From Bacteroidota bacterium (GTDB lineage: Bacteria; Bacteroidota; Bacteroidia; Cytophagales; Cytophagaceae), in assembly GCA_023391415.1 (NCBI GenBank), contig JAEWAY010000018.1:8901-72900 (forward strand): a stretch of DNA of 64,000 bases, read 5' to 3'. The notes under the pieces were generated by a model that was given only the letters and a program-made list of their open reading frames with translations, was not told the DNA's origin and searched no databases. The position numbers were made by a program, and so were the translations under genes. Every line of letters starts with the position of its first letter. The stretch's first letter is position 1. Positions 53,134-63,400 of this stretch are shown in pieces.

Positions 53134-56100
53134 ATGTTTAGAAAGATCGTTTTACATTGGCTGATAGCCTTGGTTCTGTCAGGGATATCCGTCACTCATG
53201 CTCAGCATGTGCCGGATGAGGCGCCTCCAAAAAATCAGTTGAACAGCGCTGTAACGGAAGAGGGCCGGGGTTTGCTGGATACAAGAACGCTGTATTCGGT
53301 AAGAGCCGCCGCGTTCAACTCCTGGAATCTGAGCGGCTGGCATATGGACAGCGGCGCGGGTATTACAACGGGGCAGTATCAGCCAAACGCTGTGCTGCGA
53401 GCTACGAGTCCGTTTATATCCCTTCCGGAAATTGCTTCGGATGAAGTGCTCAGGTTGAGCATGGATGAATATTTTTCACTGGAATCCGATTATGATTTCG
53501 GACAGGTGCTGATCTCGGCAGACAGTGGAGCAAGCTGGCGGGTAGCGCGGAGAAATACCGGAAAAACCAATCCCCGGACAACGTATATGAACATCAGTGG
53601 CTATGCGGGGGAAACCATCCAGTTCGCGCTGGAGCTGAGTGCCGACGCTTCCTTTGAAAGCACCGGCTGGACCATATCCGGTATGGAGCTTGAGCTGGGA
53701 AAAGTAATTACCACGCTGCTTCCTGTACCGGGATACCAACCAGCCGCGGGAGCGAACAGCCGTATTCAATCCGGTCTCAAAACCCTTGAGATTACAGCCG
53801 TTCACGATGATAATTTTCCGGAAGCCGTGTTTGTGGATTTTGTCTACAATGTAGACGGAGAGTTTGAATCCGGTTTGTCGGTCAATGATCTGATTGTTCA
53901 TGAAAACGGGAGTGAGCAGCTTGGCTGTCTTCGTTTGTGGGGCCCACAGGATATAGAAAGAGCGGTGGATGTCGTGATCCTGATGGATAATAGCGGGAGC
54001 ATGGGCGATGAGCAGGCCGCGGTGCTTGCCAATATCGAAGACTTTGTAGACAATCTGTCGGCTTCTGGCAGAGACAGCCGTTTTGCTCTGGTACGTTTCG
54101 GGCAAAGCGGCAGCCCCATTGAGAAAATTGAAGCGGTGGACGCGCTGGTTTATCCGGTAAGCTATTTTACCGGTGATGTCAATGTATTCAAAACGATTCT
54201 TTCGCGCAACAATACCAGCGGTTCGATAGAAAGAGGATACGAAGCGCTGTCACTGGCGGCCGGAGATTTAAGTTTCAGGCCCAATGCCGATAAGGTATTT
54301 ATCCTGATTACCGATGAAAACGCCACCGGTTCCAATCTGGGACCAACCACCAGAGAGCAGGTAATCAGTCAGCTCAATGCCGGACAAATCAGGGTATATT
54401 CCATGATTCCGTCCAGTACGGCATACGACGCGACCTATGGAGAAGTAAGCACCCGGACCAATGGAAAACGCTATAATATCCTCGCGTCTATGGACGATAT
54501 ACTTACGGAAATAGGCGGCTCGATTTCCAATAAATACACATTGAGGTATTGTCCGGAAAATAAAAAAAGAGATGGATTCTTAAGGGAAGTAATTATTAGT
54601 TTGAAAGAAGATACGGAAGTAAAAGATACCGGGCACTATACTCCGGAGGCCGACAAGGCGTATATAACCCGTATGCCTGCCACGGCCTCGCTGGATTATA
54701 CGGCGGTTCCCGCGTCCACCGGCTTGAGATTGGAAGTAGTGGTCGATGATCCCTCAGCGCCTTTCGCGAGCAATGTCGATATTTACATAGCCGAGCTGAA
54801 TGGTACCACCTTTACCAGATACACCATGACCCCGGATTTGCTTAGTCCGGAGACAGAGCGGGTTTATTTCTTCGAAGTTCCTGCCCTACAGGTCTTCCAC
54901 CCGGGTTTTAAATATTATGTAGTAGCGGATTATGCCAATGGGGATCTGCTGAAGACTCCGAGCAGGGAAGAAGACTTTTTTGCCTGGACAGTGGCTGTAC
55001 TTCCCAATGAGCCGCCTGAAATTGATGTGTTAAGCAGCCTGCTTTCCCCTCAATGCGCGAATTACACGCTGCAATTTACCGTCTCTGATCTGACGATCGA
55101 AGTCGCGGATATAGCCGTCTATTATCGTCCGACTGGTTCTCCTGCCGTATTTCATAAAGTGTCCGTAGGACCCGTCAGCAATACCAATGTGTATTCTGTA
55201 ACTGTACCCGCTTCCTATATGAGTGAGCAGGGACTGGAGGTATATATCACTGCCGAGGACAATTTCGGAGCGCTGGGTCATTGGGGCACGGCATCAGAAC
55301 CCATACTGATCAGTACAGCCGTACCGTATGTACCGTCTTCGGTGATTATGCCTCTGCATTTTGTCAATGTACAGTTCCGGTGTGACTCTCTCAGAGCCAC
55401 TGATGAAGTCAGGGTTTATTACACCGATCAGTGCGGGTTTAGCAAGCTGGGAGGCAGTACCGTAGTAGGTACCAGTCCGCTCAATTTTACCGTACCGGTA
55501 TCCGGACATGATGGCGGACCGGTAAAAAACGGTTTTGAAGAAGGAGAAACCATTGTTATCAAGGTAATCCGGGACGGAGTGGACTATACATTACCTGTCG
55601 ATGATGTGACCTTTGAAATGCTGGCAGTGTTTACCGGTGGGAAAACACTCAGCGGACGTTCGCTTGCAGATATCGGTGTATTGCTGGTACGCTCTGACAG
55701 CAATATGGACATAGAACATGAAGACCTGACACCTTCTCTGACAGACAATACAGACTTTGGCGCTGTCAGCTCTCCCGTATCGCGTACCTTCCGTCTGCGC
55801 AATACGGGTTGTGACAGCCTGGATATCCGGGATATTGTGGTATCGGATGAAGACAATTTTTCTGTAGTGCTGCCAACGGTAACCCGGATAGCTCCGGATG
55901 ATCAGGTTGATTTTTCCATAAGCTATCAGGCGGGAGAGGACGCGGACGCCATTGCGCGGGTTTTCACCAACGGAGCGCTTTCGCCTTACCGGTTCGCCAT
56001 ACAGGGGCGGGTAGCGGCAGGCAGTGTGATCGGGCTAAATGTATTTCCCAACCCGGCTGAGATGTGGGGGACGAATGTCGCTATGGACCTTCCGCGAAAC

Positions 56101-56283
56101 GGTATTACCACTATTGCCGTCTATGACCTGATCGGTACGCTGAAACTAACGGTGTACCATGGTTATCTGATCGGATATCAGAATCAGTACATAGGTACTT
56201 CGGCGCTGGCGTCCGGAACCTACATTGTCAGGGTGACAACCGATTATGGCATATCGGAAAGTACTCAGTTTATCGTCCCTTAG
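53134..56283 (+). CDS. Von Willebrand A domain T9SS surface protein
   Basis: Exported protein of 1049 residues. ATG 53134 gives the signal peptide MFRKIVLHWLIALVLSG; the open frame begins 135 bases earlier inside the giant gene and is rejected. Residues about 65-210 form a jelly-roll-like region. A vWA domain (about 275-470) contains an intact MIDAS motif D285-N-S-G-S289, TSGSIERGYEAL and VFILITDEN, so it should bind a metal-dependent protein ligand. Ig-like modules follow; about 875-965 resembles a choice-of-anchor D domain (FGAVSSPVSRTFRLRNTG). It ends in a T9SS domain (LNVFPNPAEMW ... GTYIVRVTT). It lies 46 bases after the giant gene, so they are probably co-transcribed. Likely adhesion or protein-protein contact. 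Confidence 0.85.
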   Translation: MFRKIVLHWLIALVLSGISVTHAQHVPDEAPPKNQLNSAVTEEGRGLLDTRTLYSVRAAAFNSWNLSGWHMDSGAGITTGQYQPNAVLRATSPFISLPEIASDEVLRLSMDEYFSLESDYDFGQVLISADSGASWRVARRNTGKTNPRTTYMNISGYAGETIQFALELSADASFESTGWTISGMELELGKVITTLLPVPGYQPAAGANSRIQSGLKTLEITAVHDDNFPEAVFVDFVYNVDGEFESGLSVNDLIVHENGSEQLGCLRLWGPQDIERAVDVVILMDNSGSMGDEQAAVLANIEDFVDNLSASGRDSRFALVRFGQSGSPIEKIEAVDALVYPVSYFTGDVNVFKTILSRNNTSGSIERGYEALSLAAGDLSFRPNADKVFILITDENATGSNLGPTTREQVISQLNAGQIRVYSMIPSSTAYDATYGEVSTRTNGKRYNILASMDDILTEIGGSISNKYTLRYCPENKKRDGFLREVIISLKEDTEVKDTGHYTPEADKAYITRMPATASLDYTAVPASTGLRLEVVVDDPSAPFASNVDIYIAELNGTTFTRYTMTPDLLSPETERVYFFEVPALQVFHPGFKYYVVADYANGDLLKTPSREEDFFAWTVAVLPNEPPEIDVLSSLLSPQCANYTLQFTVSDLTIEVADIAVYYRPTGSPAVFHKVSVGPVSNTNVYSVTVPASYMSEQGLEVYITAEDNFGALGHWGTASEPILISTAVPYVPSSVIMPLHFVNVQFRCDSLRATDEVRVYYTDQCGFSKLGGSTVVGTSPLNFTVPVSGHDGGPVKNGFEEGETIVIKVIRDGVDYTLPVDDVTFEMLAVFTGGKTLSGRSLADIGVLLVRSDSNMDIEHEDLTPSLTDNTDFGAVSSPVSRTFRLRNTGCDSLDIRDIVVSDEDNFSVVLPTVTRIAPDDQVDFSISYQAGEDADAIARVFTNGALSPYRFAIQGRVAAGSVIGLNVFPNPAEMWGTNVAMDLPRNGITTIAVYDLIGTLKLTVYHGYLIGYQNQYIGTSALASGTYIVRVTTDYGISESTQFIVP

Positions 56284-56293
56284 CGGTATTTCT

Positions 56294-56345
56294 TATCTGG
56301 CTCAAAGGTTACTTTCGCCTCTTGAGCCAGATATATTGTTTTTGT
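56294..56345 (+). terminator. Terminator after the vWA gene
   Basis: TATCTGGCTCAA (56294-56305) and TTGAGCCAGATA (56322-56333) form a perfect 12-bp stem, followed by TATTGTTTTTG. It suggests that the next gene, 43 bases on, has its own promoter or depends on readthrough. Confidence 0.75.
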
Positions 56346-56387
56346 CGCCGGAGCGAACTTTTAATGATCAGCTAAAAAATAAGATAA

Positions 56388-59300
56388 ATGACGAACCGAT
56401 TTTTATTTTCCGCTTTACTGCTATTGCTATCTATATGGAGCAGAGGGCAGGCGCATCAGGGCGATTCGCTTATTGTGGTCGCTCTGTATCAGGCTACCTC
56501 AGGCAATGAATGGAACAATCAGAATAACTGGCTGAGCGATCAGCCCCTGAGCAGTTGGTACGGAGTAACACTGAGCCGTAGCGGAAGGGTAGAGGCGCTG
56601 GAGCTGAAATCCAACAATCTCAGAGGTGAGCTACCGGCTTCCCTGGCCCAGTTGGATTCATTGAAAAAGCTGAACCTTAGCAATAACCATCTCTATGGAC
56701 GTGTGCCTGAAATACACCGGATCGAAGGGATCGGGGAAATGATCCCGCACGAAGAGGAAATATTGCTGTACAATGACTATACACTGAAAGATATTCGGGA
56801 AAACGCGTCGGCTTTTGCCATGTACCAGGCCGATGTCCTGTATTATGCCTATGCCTATTCAGGACTGAGAATACAGAACTGGTTTGGCCAGGAGCAATAT
56901 CTTCGGGCGGAGGAAAACCAGCCGTTTACCATCGATCTTTCTTTTTACCGGGGCGGCAGTGATGTCCACTATCGCTGGCTGCTCAACGGCCAGCTTTTTG
57001 CAGAAACTTCGGAGCCGGTGCTGGCACTGGAACATTTTGACGCGGGCCAGCATAGCGGTGAATGGTTTTGTCAGCCTTATTTCAAGGGTCATCCCCAGCG
57101 TTGGCAACGGTTTTCGCTGATATATGTGCAAGGCATGATCAACGGCAGGCCGGGCGTGCAGTGGCTGAGGGACGGCCTTTCGGAGCAGGACAGGTTGCTG
57201 CATTCTGCTACGCAGATCAGAGAAGCGGGACAGGCGTTTTCCAATATGGAGCTGCGCCCCACCGATGATTTTCCTGTACACCGGCTGAAATTCCGTATCC
57301 GGCAATATCCGGAGAATATACAGATCCGGATTGGCTGCGGTACGCTCCAAAGCTCGGCAGCCAACAGAGATTTGTTTGCTCCTGTGGAGCTTACCAATGA
57401 TGTTTTTAGCGGTTGTACCTTTTACAGTATCCTGTGTCGGCGTAGCGATGAGCAATGGATTGGCAGAGATTCTCTGGTCATAGAGGTATGTGATGATGAC
57501 GGGGCCTGTATTACCCAGACCGCCTATTTTATTTCTCGGGAAGGTTTCGCCCCGGCAGCTCCTGATCCGGATCGGTTCGGATTCCGGCTGGGCAGCGATG
57601 GAGTACTGACCCTGCGCTGGGACAGTATTGCCGGAGCGGAGCGGCTGATTTTTCATATAGAGCATGATTACAACGAGCAGGGATGCCTTCCCGGTCCCGT
57701 CATAGGATCCGAGCAGAAAGAGGTAGCGGCGGAGCTCGGACACTTCGCTTTCGACTACCGGTTTCAGCTCGACAAGCCAGGTGTGCAAAGCGCGCGTCTG
57801 AAAATACAGGCAATCAATCAATACGGAGTCAGTGCACCGGCAGAATTATCGTTCAGGATTCCTCAGGCCGCTACCGACTATGGTTTTAGCTATTCGTTCG
57901 CGGATGATAAAACGATCAAGCTGTCCATCGACGCGTATACTCCTGAGTGCGCGGGTGGTCTCAGACTATACCAGAAGACAGGAGAGCGGGAAGATTTTGA
58001 AATGATCGCCACGGTGTGGGCAAACACCTTTTTGTATCACCGGCTGGTAGACGCGGTGCCCGGAGAGCATTATTCTTTTTATATCGGTCCCGGGTTACTC
58101 CGATCTGATCGTGTGCTACAGGTAACCAGTGATACGCTTCATGTATATGTTCCCGACAAAGCGCCTGTTGTTAAGAGTAGCTTGCAATGGCTTTTTCAGA
58201 AGCGTCTCCGAAAGTATAAAAGTACGTTGGTCAGTGATGATAAAGACGCGATACTGAACTGGTCGTTCCGTTCCCGGGCGTTTGAGGTGGAAGAAAACGG
58301 AGACACCCTGCTGCTGCGCTTAAAAGAGCGTGATTGGCTGGGTCGTGATACGCTGTTTTTTTCTGTTGGAGACAGCGGGGGAAACAGGCTGGATACTTTC
58401 GCGCTGGTAGAGGCCACAGACTTCAATACCCCGCCGAGAATGTCGGTACAACCCGGAGCATTTCTGCGTTTTCCGATCAAGTCGGGAACCAAACACGCGC
58501 TGGACCTGAAATGGTTTGTCGCCGATCAGGAAACCGCCAGAGAAAATATGGTTTTCCGGGTCAGTAATACAGGACTTGCTCAAACCAGTCTGAGTGGACA
58601 GCTATTGGATATCTATATGCCCAATATAGATGCTACAGATACCACCGAGTTCTGGGTAATAGCCATCGATGAGGCGGATGCCAGGGATTCGATGCTGGTC
58701 AAGATGCTGTATAGTCCAAGAGAGAACAGTGCTCCCAAAATACTGGATGTGGATACGATCAGGCAGGAGTATGGCAGGCTTCGTTCCCTCAGTAATCCCT
58801 ATCCGCCTCTGGCCCTGAGAAATCATGCGAGTGATGATTCTCCGCTGGAGACACTGACATGGAGTATAAAGCCTCACTCATACTATGTGAATTTAATCCC
58901 GGCCAAGTTGGACTTGGAAATAATCAATGATTCGTTGTTTATTAAGCCAAAAGAAAATGTAGATTTTCCATTATTAAACCCTGATATTGATAAGCCAGCT
59001 GGTGCTGAAAGTTTTGTTTTTTATTTGTATGTAAAAGATATTGATGGAGCAAAAGATTCAGTCGCAGTGACTTTGTCTATGGGAAATTCCGCGCCTGAGT
59101 TAAAAGAATTCTCATACACAGATCTTTACCCCGGTGATACCATCCGGTTTAATCCATTCGATTATTTGATATTTGCTCCGCAAATCAATAAGGAAAAGGT
59201 TTCTTTTAAAGTGCTGAATCACGCGGGCTTTGCAACGACCATTGATGAATACAATCAGATTACGGTCACGCACGGAGATTTTGTATACTCCGGATCAAAG

Positions 59301-60236
59301 CATCAGGACATTATGTTTTTCATGAGATATGGCGTGAGTGAAATTGGTTATACAATACCGCTCATGGTGCATGACAGAAGCAATAAGCCTCCGGTGCTAG
59401 AGGATATACCTGTACAATATCTTTCGGCTGAGGGCTTCTTCGCGCCTGTTGATCTGAAAAGCTATGTATCGGATGATCATACGTCTCCGGCTCAGCTATT
59501 TTGGTATATCCGGGACAATGAACTGGTCGATATTACCATTCAGAACGGTATTCTTTACCCTGATCTGGTAGAAGAATCCGTTCTGAGAACCGATACGGTA
59601 CTCCTGGTTGTGGAAGATTTTAATTATAAAAGAGACAGCGTTGAAGTGGTGTTTGTGAGAGAAGAAAACAGCCCTCCGCAAATTCTGCTTATTCCCGAAC
59701 AGATCATCACCACCGGGGGAGTATTTGACAGGATATGGTTGGGTGAATACATCTCGGATGATCATACACCGGTCAGCGAGCTTATCCGGAGTGTCACAAG
59801 CTCTTCCGGTCAGCTTGAAATTTCTCTTCAGGCTACCTACTTGTCTGTTGTGCTTAGAGACGAAAACTGGCAGGGAACGGATAGTGTGCTTTGCATCGTA
59901 GAGGATGCCGGAGGTTTAAGAGATTCCGTCTGGATCCGTTATGCGGTTTCTCCCCTTGCCGGTACTATTTCCCATGAGGAGTGCGGATTGAGTGTCGCTC
60001 CCAATCCGACAGAGGGCGCGCTACGAATCAGACCTTGTGCAGAGCGCTTCGGTGACCGCTTCCGGATTCGCGTTTTGCAAGCGGATGGCTCGGTAATTTA
60101 TACTGCGACGTATTCCGGTCCGTATGATGAAGTTCTGTTGCAGCTCAGTCAGTTCGCGGACGGTCTGTACTATCTGATGCTGGATGAGCCGGAATCGGGT
60201 TACAGCCGGACAGAAAAGATCATGATCGCGAGGTAG
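56388..60236 (+). CDS. LRR/cadherin-like T9SS surface protein
   Basis: Exported protein of 1282 residues. Signal peptide residues 1-21 (ending RGQA). An N-terminal cap and two leucine-rich repeats (about 25-105: WYGVTLSRSGRVEALELKSN, NLRGELP, LKKLNLSNNHLYGRVP) resemble plant-type LRR segments. Beta-sandwich modules follow, and the C-terminal half has repeated cadherin-like units with the pattern NxPPxL..IP.Q....G.F...L..Y(V/I)SDDHT..., then D.V.(V/L)(V/I)VED. The last ~75 residues (LSVAPNPTEGA ... GLYYLMLDE ... KIMIAR) are a T9SS domain. A 120-base stretch (58921-59040) is only 33/120 GC by hand count, against about 50% nearby. Likely a surface adhesin. Confidence 0.83.
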   Translation: MTNRFLFSALLLLLSIWSRGQAHQGDSLIVVALYQATSGNEWNNQNNWLSDQPLSSWYGVTLSRSGRVEALELKSNNLRGELPASLAQLDSLKKLNLSNNHLYGRVPEIHRIEGIGEMIPHEEEILLYNDYTLKDIRENASAFAMYQADVLYYAYAYSGLRIQNWFGQEQYLRAEENQPFTIDLSFYRGGSDVHYRWLLNGQLFAETSEPVLALEHFDAGQHSGEWFCQPYFKGHPQRWQRFSLIYVQGMINGRPGVQWLRDGLSEQDRLLHSATQIREAGQAFSNMELRPTDDFPVHRLKFRIRQYPENIQIRIGCGTLQSSAANRDLFAPVELTNDVFSGCTFYSILCRRSDEQWIGRDSLVIEVCDDDGACITQTAYFISREGFAPAAPDPDRFGFRLGSDGVLTLRWDSIAGAERLIFHIEHDYNEQGCLPGPVIGSEQKEVAAELGHFAFDYRFQLDKPGVQSARLKIQAINQYGVSAPAELSFRIPQAATDYGFSYSFADDKTIKLSIDAYTPECAGGLRLYQKTGEREDFEMIATVWANTFLYHRLVDAVPGEHYSFYIGPGLLRSDRVLQVTSDTLHVYVPDKAPVVKSSLQWLFQKRLRKYKSTLVSDDKDAILNWSFRSRAFEVEENGDTLLLRLKERDWLGRDTLFFSVGDSGGNRLDTFALVEATDFNTPPRMSVQPGAFLRFPIKSGTKHALDLKWFVADQETARENMVFRVSNTGLAQTSLSGQLLDIYMPNIDATDTTEFWVIAIDEADARDSMLVKMLYSPRENSAPKILDVDTIRQEYGRLRSLSNPYPPLALRNHASDDSPLETLTWSIKPHSYYVNLIPAKLDLEIINDSLFIKPKENVDFPLLNPDIDKPAGAESFVFYLYVKDIDGAKDSVAVTLSMGNSAPELKEFSYTDLYPGDTIRFNPFDYLIFAPQINKEKVSFKVLNHAGFATTIDEYNQITVTHGDFVYSGSKHQDIMFFMRYGVSEIGYTIPLMVHDRSNKPPVLEDIPVQYLSAEGFFAPVDLKSYVSDDHTSPAQLFWYIRDNELVDITIQNGILYPDLVEESVLRTDTVLLVVEDFNYKRDSVEVVFVREENSPPQILLIPEQIITTGGVFDRIWLGEYISDDHTPVSELIRSVTSSSGQLEISLQATYLSVVLRDENWQGTDSVLCIVEDAGGLRDSVWIRYAVSPLAGTISHEECGLSVAPNPTEGALRIRPCAERFGDRFRIRVLQADGSVIYTATYSGPYDEVLLQLSQFADGLYYLMLDEPESGYSRTEKIMIAR

Positions 60237-60405
60237 CGTATTTAATTCGTAAGAAGTTTTTAAGAATCAATGTGATGTGTATGTGCTGTAAGTGTTTATT
60301 AATGTAGTTTTTGTGAATTATTCTGAAATAGTGAAGATGCCATATAGGGGGCGCGGACCTATATAAGAAGAAGCAAAGTTCATGTGCTGGTTAAGTCAAA
60401 AGATT

Positions 60406-60444
60406 ACCAAAAATGACACAAACCCTGTTTGTGCCATTTTGGGT
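60406..60444. terminator. Long hairpin between convergent genes
   Basis: ACCAAAAATGACACAAA (60406-60422) pairs with TTTGTGCCATTTTGGGT (60428-60444) at 15 of 17 positions, loop CCCTG. It lies in the 261-base gap 60237-60497 between the LRR/cadherin-like gene and the reductase gene. On the minus strand it is followed by a U-containing stretch (AATCTTTTG). The rest of this gap is AT-rich with nothing else evident. Confidence 0.6.
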
Positions 60445-60497
60445 AATGATATGGGTATGCTTTGTCTATCTGTTTTTAAGAAGGAACAGTGTGATTT

Positions 60498-63400
60498 TTA
60501 TTTTATCGGAATTCCAAGATTATGGAGGTATTTATCCAATAACGCTTTGTCAAATACTGGCTCTTCTATACCCGAGCCTTTTAGAAAATGTGCAACGTTC
60601 TCGCGATCCCAGATATAAGTATGCTGATAAAGTTCTACTGTGGAGAGTCCTTCATGCATATTGTCTTTAAACAAGCTTGTTAAAGGAAACAGATGATTTT
60701 TGTTGTCGTCCTCCCATTGTTTTCTCCATGTCTTATAAGGAAGAGCTTTCAATCCCGCGGAATAATACTTGTTCAATAGACCAAAGAAGCCTTCAAGTGT
60801 GAGATTGGTTTCCGGTTTCGCGATCAGGTTGAACTTCTTTCCGATCGCCTCTTTATTCCGTGAAATATGAGCAATGGCTTTGGTCATATAATCCACAGTG
60901 ATCAATCCTTCTCTTAACTCGGTAAGTGCGGGATATGATTTGAATTCGAAACAGTTTTTTACAAGGCCTGTCCACCATTGATATGGAGCGCTCGCGCCGG
61001 ATTCGCTATGGCACATGGCATAACCCAACCGATAGGTAATCACAGGCAAACCTTCTTTCGCGGCAAGGTCCGCGATGGCTTCCATTACCCATTTGCTTCT
61101 TACATAACCGATATCCTTGCTTACGGCCAGAAGATTTTGAGCGATATCGTCACTTTCCGTCATGACTGTTTTATTGGTAAATACATGCCCCCAACTGTAA
61201 ACGGAAATAGTGGAAAGAAGAGACAGGCATTTCGTTCTGCCAGCGCCCGCGAGTCGTATAATTTCTCTCAGCCCTTCTACATTCGGAGCCTTCATATAGG
61301 AATAGGGTTCTATAAAGTTGACCGAGCTTCCGGAATGATAGATGATATCAATCGCATGACTTAACATGTCAAATTGTTGAGGTGTTAAGCCCAGATTTGG
61401 TTTGGATAAATCACCGACTACAGGAATGATTCTTGGTTTATGAATTTCATTGATGGAAACATTGAATTCTGCAAAGCAGTCATTTATTTTTTCCATGGCA
61501 TGGAATTCGTCCTGAGCTCTTACAAGACAATAAATATCCGCGGCGCTGGTATTAAGCAGTTCGTATAACAGATGTATTCCCACAAATCCTGTAGCTCCGG
61601 TTAAAAGCAGCGCTTTAGGGTTTTCAAGGGTTTCAGGACGGAAACTACCTGCAAAAACAGTTCCTGGAGAAAGATAGACATCATTGGTAAGTTCTACGTA
61701 AGGCTCTACATCTTCTATTGGAGCGGTAGCGCTTTCTTCGCCTCTGTCAATCAATACTGATGCAAGGTTTTGTAAAACCGGATATTGATAAATATCACGC
61801 ATATATACTTTCTGACTGAGTTTTTTTCTTATTTCCGCTATGACAACAGCGACCAGTAAAGAATCTCCTCCTATATCAAAGAAGTTATCGGAAATATTTA
61901 TGGCAGGACGTTCCAGTACAGAAGACCATATATCCGCGATAAGTTGCTCCACTTCGTTGGTAGGAGGTTCGGAGGCAAGTGTTTCCTGAGTATATTTCTG
62001 GGCAAGTTCAGAAAGAAGACTTCTGTTAGTCTTACCATTGGCTGTCAAAGGAATCTCCTCTAGAATGAGGAATTGAGCCGGTATCATATATCCAGGTAAT
62101 TCCTGTTTGAGCTGTTGTCTTATCGCGGCGGTATCCAGTTTTTTTTTCTCTTCTTCAAGAGTAAGAAAAGCGATCAGGTATTTGTTGTTCCCGATGTTGT
62201 CCTTTGTTAGTACTACCGCGTTTTTTATTTCAGGCAGGTTGATGAGGGTACGTTCAATTTCTCCTAGCTCGACTCTGAATCCACGGATCTTTACCTGATT
62301 ATCCATTCTTCCGAGAAACTGAATGTTTCCGTCGGGGAGCCATCTGGCAAGGTCTCCGGTCAGGTACAGGTATTCTCCCGGCTGAAATGGATTAGCTACA
62401 AACTTTTTCAGCGTTAATTCCTCATTGTTAAAGTAACCTTTGGCAAGTGCCGCGCCGCCGATACATAACTCTCCTACAGCTCCTATTGGTAATACTTCCA
62501 TTTGTGGGCTGAGTATATATGCCTGGGTATTGGCTATAGGCTTGCCAATGGAAGAAAGGAATTGTCCGTTTTGGTCTTTTACAATCTTATAGGTCGCGAA
62601 TACCGTACATTCTGTAGGACCATAATAATCGACAAGATCATAAGGCAAACCACTGGTAAGTACTGCTTTTAACTGTTCCCCCCCTGTAAACAGATACCTT
62701 AATTTTAATCCTGATAATTTTCTTGTGCGATCGACCAGCGCGGGAGTCAGAACCGAGGGACTAAAACCATGTGTGATTTCATTTTTGAGATAATAGTCTG
62801 CCAGCGCTACCACATCGGTTCGTTCTTCATTATCTGCGATATATAAAGTAGCCCCGGACAATAATGAAGACCAGGTTTCCCATACGGAGATATCAAATGC
62901 CAGTCCCGCCACGAGAGAGCATTTTGAAGATCTGGTTACGGAAAATTGCTGGTTGTGCCATATAACCAGATGTTGAATGGAATGGTGAGTAACCATTACT
63001 CCCTTAGGTTTACCTGTAGAACCGGAAGTATAGATGACATAAGCAAGATCATGGGGTTGGGGCTGATGTCCTGTTTCCTGAGAAGCTAATTGATAAATAT
63101 CAGGAAACTGCTCTATAAAGAGACAGCGTGTGTGATGATCTAACTGTGCGCCTAGTAATTTGTCTGTGATGATAATCGTAGACTGGGTATCCGCGATGAT
63201 ATAAGAGGCGCGCTTAACAGGATAAGCGGAATCGATAGGAACATAGGCGGCTCCTGTTTTTATTATACCTATAATGGAGATTAGCCATTCGACCGACCGG
63301 TCAAGCCATACAGGGATGAGCATTCCCGGTTTTATACCGCTGGCAACGAGATAACGCGCTATCTGATTGCTTTTATGATCGAGTTCCCGATACGTTAGCT

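Noticed and set aside
56859..57821. 320-codon open frame on the minus strand
   Set aside because: Antisense to the LRR/cadherin-like gene; no coding character.
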